From positions 434,001 through 498,000 of the forward strand of contig CANLXA010000003.1 in assembly GCA_947494975.1 (NCBI GenBank): DNA of 64,000 bases, written 5' to 3'. Numbering within the stretch: position 1 is the first letter of the stretch; each line of letters opens with the position of its first letter. The notes beneath the pieces were generated by a model that was not told the origin of the DNA, did not search any database, and saw only the letters and a list, made by a program, of their open reading frames with translations. A program made the translations under genes and the position numbers. Source of the stretch: an uncultured Roseicyclus sp. (GTDB taxonomy: Bacteria > Pseudomonadota > Alphaproteobacteria > Rhodobacterales > Rhodobacteraceae). Positions 9,547 through 17,406 of the stretch are shown in pieces.

Positions 9547-9577
9547 GATCGCGCGCCGGTCTCCCCGGCGCGCGATC
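9547..9577 (+). terminator. Hairpin terminator after RND operon
   Basis: A perfect 13-base stem (GATCGCGCGCCGG pairing with CCGGCGCGCGATC) with a TCTCC loop begins 5 bases after the permease stop. Only a weak T-rich stretch (ATCTT) follows, so it may act partly as an mRNA-stabilising or Rho-assisted end. Confidence 0.65.
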
Positions 9578-9615
9578 ATCTTGCGCAAGACCAATGCACC
9601 CTTAGGGTGGAGCCC

Positions 9616-10515
9616 ATGGACGCGCCTCTGACCCATCGCCAATTCCTCGCCACCCTGCCGCCAGATCAGCGCGCAGCGATGACACGCCGCTCCGATGCCA
9701 AGGGTCTGCGCCATCTGGCAGGGCACCTTGGGCTGATAGCTGCCATGGCGCTCTATGTGGCGCTTGGCCTGCCCCTCTGGGGCGTGGCGCTCCTGCCACT
9801 CGGCGTCACGCTGGCGTTTCTGTTCACGCTGCAACACGAATGCACCCATCGCACGCCATTTGCATCGATCTGGCTGAACGAGATCGTGGGCCACGCCGCG
9901 GGGCTGATCCTCGTCCAACCCTTCCTGTGGTTTCGCGCCTTCCACATGGCGCATCACAAGCACACCAATGATCCCGACAACGACCCCGAGTTGGAGGGCA
10001 TTCGCCCTCGCGGGATGCGTCACCTCGCGTGGCACCTCTCGACTCTCGGCTATTGGCGCGACAAGGGGCTGACGCTCTGGTCGAATGCCACGGGCCCGGC
10101 CCCCGCGCCCTACCTGTCCGACCGGCACCGCACCCCGATCCGGCGGGAAGCGCGGCTCTACCTGCTCCTCTACGCCATGGCGCTTCTTGTCATGCTGACG
10201 GTCGCGCCCGTCCTGTTCTGGATCTGGCTCGCGCCGCTGGCCCTGGGCTTTCCGATCCTGCGCCTCTACCTGCTGGCCGAGCATGATCGCTGCCCCAACG
10301 TGACGAATATGTTTGCCAACTCCCGGACGACGCTAACGACAAAGGCGGTGCGGTTCCTCGCTTGGAACATGCCGTTCCACGCGGAGCACCACGCCTGGCC
10401 CATGGTGCCATTCCACAAACTGCCGCAGCTTCACACCGCGACGCGGCCGCAGCTGGAAACGCTGACGGACGGCTACACGACCTTCACGCGGGAGACGCTG
10501 GCCGCTCGCAGCTGA
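9616..10515 (+). CDS. Membrane fatty acid desaturase
   Basis: A 299-residue integral-membrane di-iron desaturase. The three histidine boxes are present: HECTH (about residue 73), HMAHHKH (about residue 109) and HAEHH (about residue 254). Hydrophobic pairs between them form the membrane domain. I chose the ATG at 9616 because GGTGGAG lies 4-10 bases upstream; a GTG at 9607 is an in-frame alternative. The substrate could be an acyl lipid, but carotenoid or sterol-type members share the boxes, so the exact reaction is open. It stands between two terminator-bounded units and converges on the ABC exporter gene. Confidence 0.85.
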   Translation: MDAPLTHRQFLATLPPDQRAAMTRRSDAKGLRHLAGHLGLIAAMALYVALGLPLWGVALLPLGVTLAFLFTLQHECTHRTPFASIWLNEIVGHAAGLILVQPFLWFRAFHMAHHKHTNDPDNDPELEGIRPRGMRHLAWHLSTLGYWRDKGLTLWSNATGPAPAPYLSDRHRTPIRREARLYLLLYAMALLVMLTVAPVLFWIWLAPLALGFPILRLYLLAEHDRCPNVTNMFANSRTTLTTKAVRFLAWNMPFHAEHHAWPMVPFHKLPQLHTATRPQLETLTDGYTTFTRETLAARS

Positions 10516-10524
10516 CGCATCCGC

Positions 10525-12402
10525 TCAGGCATCCTCATCCTCCGATGCCTGCCGGTGCCAAAGCTGCGCATAGCGTCCGTCTTGCGCCAGGAGCGCATCA
10601 TGGGTGCCCTCTTCCACAACTTCGCCCTTCTCCAGCACCACGATCCGATCCGAATCCACGATCGTCGACAGGCGGTGCGCGATGGTCAGCACGGTGCGCC
10701 CCTCACCCATCGCGCGCAACTCGTTCTGGATTTCCATCTCGGTATCGGTATCGAGTGCCGAGGTCGCCTCATCCAGCACCAGGATCGGCGGGTCCTTCAG
10801 CAGCGTCCGGGCAATGCCAACCCGCTGCTTTTCGCCGCCCGACAGCTTCAGGCCGCGCTCACCTACCATCGTCTCGTACCCGTCGGGCAGCGACAGGATG
10901 AAATCGTGGATCGCCGCTGCCTTCGCGGCCTGCTCCACCTCGGCCCGGCTGGCGCCGTCGCGGCCATAGGCGATGTTGTAGTAGATCGTATCGTTGAAGA
11001 GCACCGTGTCCTGCGGGACCACGCCGATCTGGTCATGGAGGCTGTCTTGCGTCACCTCGCGCAGGTCCTGCCCGTCAATGGTGATCCGGCCGGCCCCGAC
11101 ATCGTAGAACCGGAACATCAACCGACCGATGGTCGATTTGCCCGAGCCGGAGGAACCGACAACCGCCACCGTCTCGCCTGCCGGGATGTCGATATCGACA
11201 CCTTTGAGGATCGGTCGCGCGGCCTCGTACCCGAATTTGACGCCTTCCAGCCGGACCCTTCCACCGGTCACGTCCAGCGGCCGGGCGTCGGGCGCATCGC
11301 GCACCTCCTGCGGCTGCTCCAGCAGATCGAACATCTCACCCATATCGACCAGCGATTGCCGGATCTCGCGATAGACGGTGCCGAGAAAATTGAGCGGCAT
11401 GGTGATCTGGATCATGTAGGCGTTGACCATGACGAAATCGCCCACGGTGAGCGTGCCATCCTGCACCCCGAGCGCGGCCATCACCATCACGATCACCAGA
11501 CCGGTTGTGATGATCAGGGACTGGCCGAAATTCAGGAAGGCCAGCGAATAGGAGGTTTTCAGGGCCGCCGTCTCATACCCCTCCATCGCCTTGTCATACC
11601 GGCTGGCCTCGCGCGCCTCGGCGCCGAAATACTTGACCGTCTCGAAGTTCAGCAGGCTGTCGATCGCCTTCTGGTTGGCGTCCGTGTCCTGGTCGTTCAT
11701 CTCCTTGCGGATCCGCACGCGCCATTCGGTGACCTTGAAGGTGAACCAGATGTAGATCGCGATCGTAACGGCCAGGACGATCAGGTAATTGATGTCGAAC
11801 ACCACGGCGAGGATGATCCCCGTCAGCGCCAATTCAAGGATCAGCGGCCCGACGGAGAAGAGCAGGAAGCGGAGCAGAAACTCGACGCCCTTCACGCCGC
11901 GTTCGATGATCCGGCTGAGGCCGCCGGTCTTGCGCGCGATGTGGTAGCGCATGCTGAGCGCGTGGATGTGCTGGAACGTCTCCAGCGCCAACTGCCGCAG
12001 GGCCCGCTGCGCCACCCGGGCAAAAACCGCATCGCGCAATTGCTGGAAGCCCACATTCAGGGCGCGGGCCATGCCGTAGGCGATGGTGATGCCGATCGCG
12101 CCGGCCCCCAGAAGCCAGGCTGGATTGGTGCCCTCACCGGCCAACATATCAACGGCTTCGCGGTAGAGGAACGGCGTGCCGACCGCGACGAACTTGGCCA
12201 CGGCAAGCATGATCAGTGCGATCACCACACGGCGCTTCACCCAGGGCTTGTCGGCGGGCCAGAGATAGGGTGCGACCTTGCGGATCGTGCGCCAACCCGA
12301 CCGGCGCTCCGCCTCTTCCAGCTCGACGGTGGCGGCGTCTTGAGTCGGATCGTCGGCAACTTGCGTCGGATCGGTCTGGGCGGCGGTGGTATCGGCTGGC
12401 AT
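10525..12402 (-). CDS. Atm1/HMT1-type ABC exporter (fused permease-ATPase)
   Basis: A 625-residue half-transporter. The N-terminal half has six membrane helices. The ATPase half shows Walker A GSSGSGKST (residues 414-422), the signature LSGGEKQRVG (about 518) and Walker B ILVLDEATSALD (about 538). The overall sequence, including the soluble N terminus and KPWVKRR before TM1, resembles the Atm1/HMT1 group. That group exports glutathione-linked sulfur or metal species and supports cytosolic Fe-S assembly and metal tolerance. It works as a homodimer in the inner membrane. The LysM-domain gene is upstream on the same strand with a gap of about 90 bases. Confidence 0.9.
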   Translation of the reverse strand: MPADTTAAQTDPTQVADDPTQDAATVELEEAERRSGWRTIRKVAPYLWPADKPWVKRRVVIALIMLAVAKFVAVGTPFLYREAVDMLAGEGTNPAWLLGAGAIGITIAYGMARALNVGFQQLRDAVFARVAQRALRQLALETFQHIHALSMRYHIARKTGGLSRIIERGVKGVEFLLRFLLFSVGPLILELALTGIILAVVFDINYLIVLAVTIAIYIWFTFKVTEWRVRIRKEMNDQDTDANQKAIDSLLNFETVKYFGAEAREASRYDKAMEGYETAALKTSYSLAFLNFGQSLIITTGLVIVMVMAALGVQDGTLTVGDFVMVNAYMIQITMPLNFLGTVYREIRQSLVDMGEMFDLLEQPQEVRDAPDARPLDVTGGRVRLEGVKFGYEAARPILKGVDIDIPAGETVAVVGSSGSGKSTIGRLMFRFYDVGAGRITIDGQDLREVTQDSLHDQIGVVPQDTVLFNDTIYYNIAYGRDGASRAEVEQAAKAAAIHDFILSLPDGYETMVGERGLKLSGGEKQRVGIARTLLKDPPILVLDEATSALDTDTEMEIQNELRAMGEGRTVLTIAHRLSTIVDSDRIVVLEKGEVVEEGTHDALLAQDGRYAQLWHRQASEDEDA

Positions 12403-12491
12403 ATCGGCTGGCGTCCCGTTGGCTTGCCTGCCTTACCTAAGCCGCGCCTCCGCTGCTGACCAGTGCAGGGCGCTCAGTTCTCGTTCAATAT

Positions 12492-14033
12492 TCATTCGAT
12501 CTCCGGCATCCGGAAGATCTGGCCGGGGAAAATCCAATTCGGATCGCGGATCTGATCGCGGTTTTCCTCGAAAATCTGCACGTAAAGGATGCCGTCGCCG
12601 AACGTGTCGCGCGCCATGCCCCAAAGGGTGAATCCGGGCTGCACGGTGATCACGTCGATCCCCTGCTCGGCGGCCTCGATGGGCGCGTCGGCGACGCGTT
12701 CAGGATCTTCGCGCAGGAACGGCGTTTCCACACGGCTGGCCTCGGTTCCGTCTTCGGCCAGTTCGGCCACGACGAGCGTGTAGGTTCCGGGGTCCACATC
12801 CGGCAATTGCAGGGACCAAGCGCCGCCGGGCCCGATCTCACCCAATTGAATCGGCTGGTTGTTCAGAGATACCTGAATGTCCGATGCTGCCGGTCCCCGT
12901 CCCGCCAGGATCACCGCACCCTCCGCATCATAGGAAATCGCATCGAGGCGAACCTCGGTCTGTACGTCCGGCGCGGCACCGGGGCCCTGGGTGATCCGAA
13001 TACCCTCGGGCCCGGCAATCAAAACAGCAGGGGCGCCACCTTCTGTCGGCGTGTCCTCGCCGGCCAGATCCGTTGGCCCGTCTGGTTCCGTGGGCGCCGC
13101 CGCGTCTTGCGGTGCCGCAAGAGTGACAGGCGGTTCGGTGACCGGATCAGCGACGTCCGGGGCGCTGGCCACGTCCTCGGCAGCGGGCGCGTCGGGTTGA
13201 ACAGGGTCCACCGCGCCGGTGGCGACAGACAGGGTACCCGCATCGGATGGAGTGGCGCTCTCCGAGGCGGTCTCCGCTACACCAAGAGTGGGTTCAATGA
13301 CGTCCGGTGCGCCTTCGCGCGTCGCGACAACTGCTTCCTCGATCACCGGATTTTCACCATCCAATTCGGCCTCGGTGATTGCCACCTCCGAATCCTCGGC
13401 CGGGTCAGCCTCCGGCGGCTCCGCCGATTCCGCGACCTCTGGCTGCGGTGTCGCCTCACCCGCTTCCGGAAGCGCTGCGAGCTCAATCGGGGCCGGGGCG
13501 TCGAACGGGGCCACGATGATGGTATCTTCACCAGCGACGAGCGTGCCGTCCTCAAACGATGCCTCAACGCTGATCCGGCGTGGTGTATCGGATGGCGCAA
13601 GTGTGAACAGGGCCACGAAACTGCCACTTGGTCCGGCTGACGTGGTGAGCAACTCCACCCCGTCCAGAAGCACTGACACCTGCGCGCCCGGAGCGGCCTG
13701 CCCTGCGATGATCGTTGTGCCGTCGGGCTCCACCCGCACGTGGTCCAGGACCGGCGCGGCCGGGCCGGCCGGGGCGCCCGCGTCGCCTTCGGGAATGTCC
13801 GGCGCGTCCACCGCGGCATCGGGCGTCTCCGGCCGCTCGGGTTCATCGGCACTCCCGGCTGCGTCAATGTCAGGCGATACGACTGGAACAGCCGCCCGGT
13901 CCGGCCCGATAGGCTCGCCTCCATCCCGGTTGTAGATCGATAACCCGATGGCACCGGCCACAAGCAAAACCGCGGCCCCGGCCGCTGTGGCCACTGCACC
14001 CGTGCTGGAGCCGAACATCGCGGCGAGTTTCAT
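12492..14033 (-). CDS. LysM-domain envelope protein with long low-complexity linker
   Basis: A 513-residue protein with an N-terminal membrane anchor (about residues 12-33). A long Ala/Pro/Glu/Asp-rich segment contains Ig-like stretches (around VRVEPDGTTIIAGQA and VILAGRGPA), and a C-terminal LysM domain (about residues 459-513, ending FPGQIFRMPEIE) should bind peptidoglycan glycan. The layout matches a family common in alphaproteobacteria annotated only as LysM peptidoglycan-binding protein. It may share a transcript with the Atm1-like exporter. A role in cell-wall organisation is inferred from the domain alone. Confidence 0.85.
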   Translation of the reverse strand: MKLAAMFGSSTGAVATAAGAAVLLVAGAIGLSIYNRDGGEPIGPDRAAVPVVSPDIDAAGSADEPERPETPDAAVDAPDIPEGDAGAPAGPAAPVLDHVRVEPDGTTIIAGQAAPGAQVSVLLDGVELLTTSAGPSGSFVALFTLAPSDTPRRISVEASFEDGTLVAGEDTIIVAPFDAPAPIELAALPEAGEATPQPEVAESAEPPEADPAEDSEVAITEAELDGENPVIEEAVVATREGAPDVIEPTLGVAETASESATPSDAGTLSVATGAVDPVQPDAPAAEDVASAPDVADPVTEPPVTLAAPQDAAAPTEPDGPTDLAGEDTPTEGGAPAVLIAGPEGIRITQGPGAAPDVQTEVRLDAISYDAEGAVILAGRGPAASDIQVSLNNQPIQLGEIGPGGAWSLQLPDVDPGTYTLVVAELAEDGTEASRVETPFLREDPERVADAPIEAAEQGIDVITVQPGFTLWGMARDTFGDGILYVQIFEENRDQIRDPNWIFPGQIFRMPEIE

Positions 14034-14174
14034 GGATCACCTATTCGCATGGTATCCCCCCGGACCCGTGCAGGACAGTCTTCAAGACGCTGTCCCTGCC
14101 GTCCCGGACGGGTTGAGCGCCTTGCAATTGCCCACTATCAGGGCGCAACTGGGATCAAAGCGCAAGGTGTTGTG

Positions 14175-14717
14175 ATGAAGCGGCTGTCATTGTGTGTCTA
14201 TTGTGGCTCTCGCGCCGGGATCGATCCGGCCTATGAAGCCGATGCAACGGCCTTGGGCCACGCAATCGCCAAGGCCGATATGCGGCTGGTCTATGGCGCG
14301 GGGGATGTGGGCCTGATGGGGGCGGTGGCGCGGGCCGCCCAAGCCGGGGGTGCGGAAACCTTCGGTGTGATCCCGACCCATCTGATGCGGCTGGAGGTCG
14401 GCAAGACCGACCTCAACACCTTCGTCATCACCGAGACAATGCATGAACGCAAGAAGGTGATGTTCATGAACGCAGACGCGGTCGTTGTCCTGCCCGGTGG
14501 CGCGGGGTCGCTCGACGAGTTTTTCGAGGCGCTCACATGGCGGCAGCTCGGGCTGCACGAGAAGCCGATTTTCCTTCTGAACACCAATGGTTATTGGGAC
14601 CCGCTGCGCGACCTGCTGGACCACGTGGTGGATCAGGGGTTTGCCGATCACAGCCTTCTGGGGTTCGTCGAAACCGTGCCCGACGTGCCATTGTTGATGG
14701 ATGCTTTGGCGCGCTAG
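14175..14717 (+). CDS. LOG-family protein (TIGR00730, cytokinin riboside 5'-monophosphate phosphoribohydrolase-like)
   Basis: A 180-residue Rossmann-like enzyme. The motif PGGAGSLDEFFE (about residue 106) is the PGGxGT-type nucleotide site of the LOG family, preceded by MHERKKVMF. Characterised members remove ribose phosphate from AMP or cytokinin nucleotides; the bacterial role is often purine nucleotide salvage. I chose the ATG at 14175, where the family homology (MKRLSLCVYCGS) begins, rather than in-frame starts further upstream. It is divergent from the LysM gene, and the 141-base spacer should hold both promoters. Confidence 0.88.
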   Translation: MKRLSLCVYCGSRAGIDPAYEADATALGHAIAKADMRLVYGAGDVGLMGAVARAAQAGGAETFGVIPTHLMRLEVGKTDLNTFVITETMHERKKVMFMNADAVVVLPGGAGSLDEFFEALTWRQLGLHEKPIFLLNTNGYWDPLRDLLDHVVDQGFADHSLLGFVETVPDVPLLMDALAR

Positions 14718-14762
14718 GGATACGCCGTTCCGGACGCTCAATTATCGGACCAATTGACGCCG

Positions 14763-14850
14763 TCAGGCAATAGATTGCGCAGGCAGCTTCATTACGATTT
14801 CCGTCCCTCCCCAATGATCGACCTGAATCGCACCTTCGAGGCCGGGTCGG
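14763..14850 (-). pseudogene. Possible remnant of a sensor-kinase C terminus
   Basis: Read on the minus strand, the short stretch ends with residues resembling the last strand of a histidine kinase ATPase domain (EGAIQVDHWGGTEIVMKLP followed by a stop). The match is only about 20 residues, and the rest of such a kinase is not found upstream, where the host-attachment gene lies in another frame. It may be chance similarity. Confidence 0.25.
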
Positions 14851-14851
14851 T

Positions 14852-15361
14852 TCAAGCCTTCGGCGTGGTCGCGTCGGCGACACGCTTCGCGATCTCGTCC
14901 ACCGGATGGTTGGTCAGGGTCAGGTCGGCCTCGGCCACCACCTTGTCGATCACCACCTTGTGCAATTCCTTGCGCAACTCGCCCAGGATCTTCGGAGCGG
15001 CACACAGGATCAACCGTTCGAACCGGCCCTTGTGGGCAAGTTTGTAAAGGATGTCTGCCAGATCCGCCGCAAAGCGTTCCTTTTCAAGCCAGTGCCAGTC
15101 CGTATCATCCACAGCCGACCGGTGCACCGACGGCCCGTCATTGAAGCGGCCCGGCCGATCCGTGCCCTGCTCGTGGGTCGGTGGATTATCCTGCTCCTCC
15201 TCGCGGAACACTTCGAGGTGGGGGTCCTCCGCGTCGGTCACGTTGCGCAGGAACAGCGCCTTTTCACCATCCGCCACCAGCACCCATGTCCCGTGGGTGA
15301 GGGGTGAGCGGTTGTGGGTGACTTGATTGATGTCGGTCGGCTTCATGGATCCGAGTGCCAT
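14852..15361 (-). CDS. Host attachment family protein
   Basis: A 169-residue soluble protein resembling the family named protein required for attachment to host cells, first described in Agrobacterium. Recognisable features are the N-terminal THGTWVLVADGEKALF strand, the central acidic linker, and the C-terminal block with LILCAAPKILGELR, HKVVIDKVVAEADLT and a final helix. The fold resembles eRF1/Pelota domain 3. I use the ATG at 15361, with AAGGA 9-13 bases upstream, rather than one six codons earlier. It begins just after the stop of the small gene 15363-15593 and is probably coupled to it. Confidence 0.8.
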   Translation of the reverse strand: MALGSMKPTDINQVTHNRSPLTHGTWVLVADGEKALFLRNVTDAEDPHLEVFREEEQDNPPTHEQGTDRPGRFNDGPSVHRSAVDDTDWHWLEKERFAADLADILYKLAHKGRFERLILCAAPKILGELRKELHKVVIDKVVAEADLTLTNHPVDEIAKRVADATTPKA

Positions 15362-15362
15362 C

Positions 15363-15593
15363 TCACTTGTTCCTTTCACCCAGATTGTCGGTGCCGGGAC
15401 GGTCCTCGTCAGACTTCGTTACACGCGTCCCACCGGCGGAGGCATTGGTCATATGGCGCAGCTCGTCCTTGGTGCCGGTCTTGCGCGCCAGATCGCCGCC
15501 GTCGCGCCCCGCATGGGTGGGGGCATCGGGCACATCGCCCAGAAGCTCCCTGGTTTCGCTGCGTCCGTCTTTCGATCTGTGTCGCTCGGCCAT
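15363..15593 (-). CDS. Small hydrophilic protein, unknown function
   Basis: A 76-residue, strongly charged protein (rich in Arg, Asp, Glu, Gly) with no membrane segment, cysteine or recognisable domain; it is probably disordered. The evidence that it is real is a good ribosome site, GGAGGA about 7-12 bases before the ATG at 15593, and its stop lying one base before the start of the host-attachment gene. Function is unknown; co-expression with the downstream gene is the only clue. Confidence 0.6.
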   Translation of the reverse strand: MAERHRSKDGRSETRELLGDVPDAPTHAGRDGGDLARKTGTKDELRHMTNASAGGTRVTKSDEDRPGTDNLGERNK

Positions 15594-15663
15594 GATGCTG
15601 TCCTCCGGGATTTGTCAATAAAAGGTCAACGCCGCACTCCTCGACCGGTTCCAGGAGTTCAAC

Positions 15664-15692
15664 GCAAAAGGCCCGCCGGGTGGGGCGGGCCT
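15664..15692 (-). terminator. Intrinsic terminator downstream of superoxide dismutase
   Basis: Read on the minus strand: stem AGGCCCGCC, loop CCACCC, stem GGCGGGCCT, then TTTTGCG. It begins 22 bases after the sodB stop and separates sodB from the small gene at 15593. Confidence 0.85.
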
Positions 15693-15713
15693 CTGCGGTG
15701 TCTGTGGTCGATG

Positions 15714-16313
15714 TCACATGCGCGACGCGACGTTTTCCCAATTCACCAGATTGTCGAGGAAATTCTTAAGGTAGTCGGGCCGCTTGTTGCGGAAGTCGAT
15801 ATAGTAGGAATGCTCCCACACATCGCAGCCCAGAAGCGCCGTCTGGTCGAAGCACAGCGGGTTCACGCCGTTTTCCGTCTTGGTCACGGCCAGCGAACCG
15901 TCCGCGTTCTTCACCAGCCAGCACCAGCCCGAGCCGAATTGGCCCGCGCCCGCAGCGGAAAATTGCGACTTGAACTCATCGACGGACCCGAAGCTGTCGT
16001 TAAGCGCGCTTTCCAGCTCGGACGGCATCGCGCTTTGGCCCGGCCCCATCATCTCCCAGAACTGGTTGTGGTTCCACAACTGGCTGATGTTGTTGAAGAT
16101 GCCGGACTGCGCCACGGCACCGGCATCATAGGTGCCGGTGATGATCTCTTCGAGGGATTTCCCCTCCCATTCCGTGCCTTCAATCGCCTTGTTGCCGTTG
16201 GTGACATAGGCGTTGTGGTGCAGGTCGTGGTGGTATTCCAGCGTCTCGGCGGACATGCCTTGGGCGGCAAGTGCGTCGTGGGCATAGGGAAGGTCGGGAA
16301 GTTCAAAGGCCAT
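15714..16313 (-). CDS. sodB: Superoxide dismutase, Fe/Mn type
   Basis: A 199-residue cytosolic enzyme that dismutates superoxide. Metal ligands are visible: His28 in the YHHDLHHNAYV segment, the His in WNHNQFWEMM, and the Asp and His of DVWEHSYY near the C terminus. The N terminus AFELPDLPY and the length are typical. I chose the ATG at 16313 over an upstream in-frame start because the family sequence begins there. Fe versus Mn cannot be settled by eye, but overall the sequence looks more like the iron form. It is monocistronic, ending in an intrinsic terminator. Confidence 0.95.
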   Translation of the reverse strand: MAFELPDLPYAHDALAAQGMSAETLEYHHDLHHNAYVTNGNKAIEGTEWEGKSLEEIITGTYDAGAVAQSGIFNNISQLWNHNQFWEMMGPGQSAMPSELESALNDSFGSVDEFKSQFSAAGAGQFGSGWCWLVKNADGSLAVTKTENGVNPLCFDQTALLGCDVWEHSYYIDFRNKRPDYLKNFLDNLVNWENVASRM

Positions 16314-16406
16314 GATCGGTCCCCCTGTCAGAAGTGATGTCATTGCGGCACAGATGGAGGTCGCGGGGGGACAACGTCAAGGCCCCCCGCAAGTTCCGGG
16401 CCGGAG

Positions 16407-16799
16407 TCAGGCCGGGTTGCACGACCCACTGGCGGTGAAGGTGTTGTTGTATTCCACCGGATTGACGGTCACGCGCAGCGCATTGTTGGACCGCGTGTGC
16501 CGGATGCTGAACCGCAATGTCGCCCGTGCCGATCCGAACCCCGTAACGTTGGGAACCGTATAGCTCATATTGGAGCGGTTTCCGCTGCCGCGCACCTGAA
16601 CCTGGCGCACCATCGGCCCTTCGATCCAGCCGTGGGTGATGGTTGCAACGGCACCGGAATACTGAATCAGGATTTCAGACGGAATAATCCAGGTATCGGA
16701 ACTCACCGAGCAAAAGTATTGTTGCGCCTGCGCCGCAGCGGAGATTGACGTAGCGCAGGTCATCAGCACCACGCCAAGCGGTTTCAAGAATTTTTTCAT
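16407..16799 (-). CDS. Secreted hypothetical protein, about 130 residues
   Basis: Not recognised. The 130-residue product starts at the ATG at 16799 with a clear signal peptide (MKKFLKPLG, hydrophobic core, cleavage likely after AQA). The mature part of about 105 residues looks beta-rich and has two cysteines, one near the mature N terminus (QQYFCS) and one four residues from the end (SGSCNPA), which could form a disulfide in the periplasm. Codon use is somewhat less GC-rich than in neighbours. It lies between soxG and sodB; nothing ties it to sarcosine metabolism except strand. Confidence 0.6.
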   Translation of the reverse strand: MKKFLKPLGVVLMTCATSISAAAQAQQYFCSVSSDTWIIPSEILIQYSGAVATITHGWIEGPMVRQVQVRGSGNRSNMSYTVPNVTGFGSARATLRFSIRHTRSNNALRVTVNPVEYNNTFTASGSCNPA

Positions 16800-16854
16800 G
16801 TTGTTACCCGTGTTCAAGTCGTGCCGGGCAAGTCTACGGGCCGCGCATGGGACG

Positions 16855-17406
16855 TCAATGATACCCGACGTCGCCCCCGGGGCGGGCCGCCAGGGCCAGC
16901 AGGTCGAACACGTACTGGGCCACGGACCGAAAACAGATGACGTGGGCCGTTTGAGCATCGCTAAACCAGATGGCGGCCGCCACCTGCGCCAGCCGCGTGC
17001 GGCGCATCTCGCCGGGCGGCAGCGCCGCCAGATCGGCGGGGGTGAGTTTGCCCAGAACGTCTTTGACCCCGGCGCCTGTCAGCGTGAACATGGCCCGCGC
17101 GTCCGAGACGTTGACGGCCAGATGATGCGTCGTGCCAAGCTGCTCCGCCAAGTCCCGCACAACGTGATCGGCGCGGCCGTGATCGCACAGGATCAACAGC
17201 TCATCGGGCGCCATCCACGCAACCGACATATCCCCGGCATCGATCCGCCGCGCTTTTGGAACCACCTGCCCCGTCACCGCTTTCACGGCTTTGGCAGACT
17301 GCGGCAGATCCGCCTTCAACGTGATCATGCCCCGCAGGCCGGTTTCTACAACGCGGACGACCCCCTCGTACTTCGCCCCGGGAAGGGCGCTGGCCAACTC
17401 AGACAT
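16855..17406 (-). CDS. soxG: Sarcosine oxidase gamma subunit
   Basis: A 183-residue subunit of the heterotetrameric sarcosine oxidase, which demethylates N-methylglycine and passes the methyl group to tetrahydrofolate. SoxG resembles part of the GcvT fold and packs against SoxA. The segments DELLILCDHG and FTLTGAGVKDVLGKL fit the family. Its start overlaps the end of soxA by 8 bases, so the order soxA-soxG is coupled. It is the last gene of the operon. Confidence 0.88.
   Translation of the reverse strand: MSELASALPGAKYEGVVRVVETGLRGMITLKADLPQSAKAVKAVTGQVVPKARRIDAGDMSVAWMAPDELLILCDHGRADHVVRDLAEQLGTTHHLAVNVSDARAMFTLTGAGVKDVLGKLTPADLAALPPGEMRRTRLAQVAAAIWFSDAQTAHVICFRSVAQYVFDLLALAARPGGDVGYH

Noticed and set aside
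10555-12459. 634-codon frame opposite the Atm1-type exporter
   Set aside because: Mirror of a well-identified ABC gene; no motif of its own.
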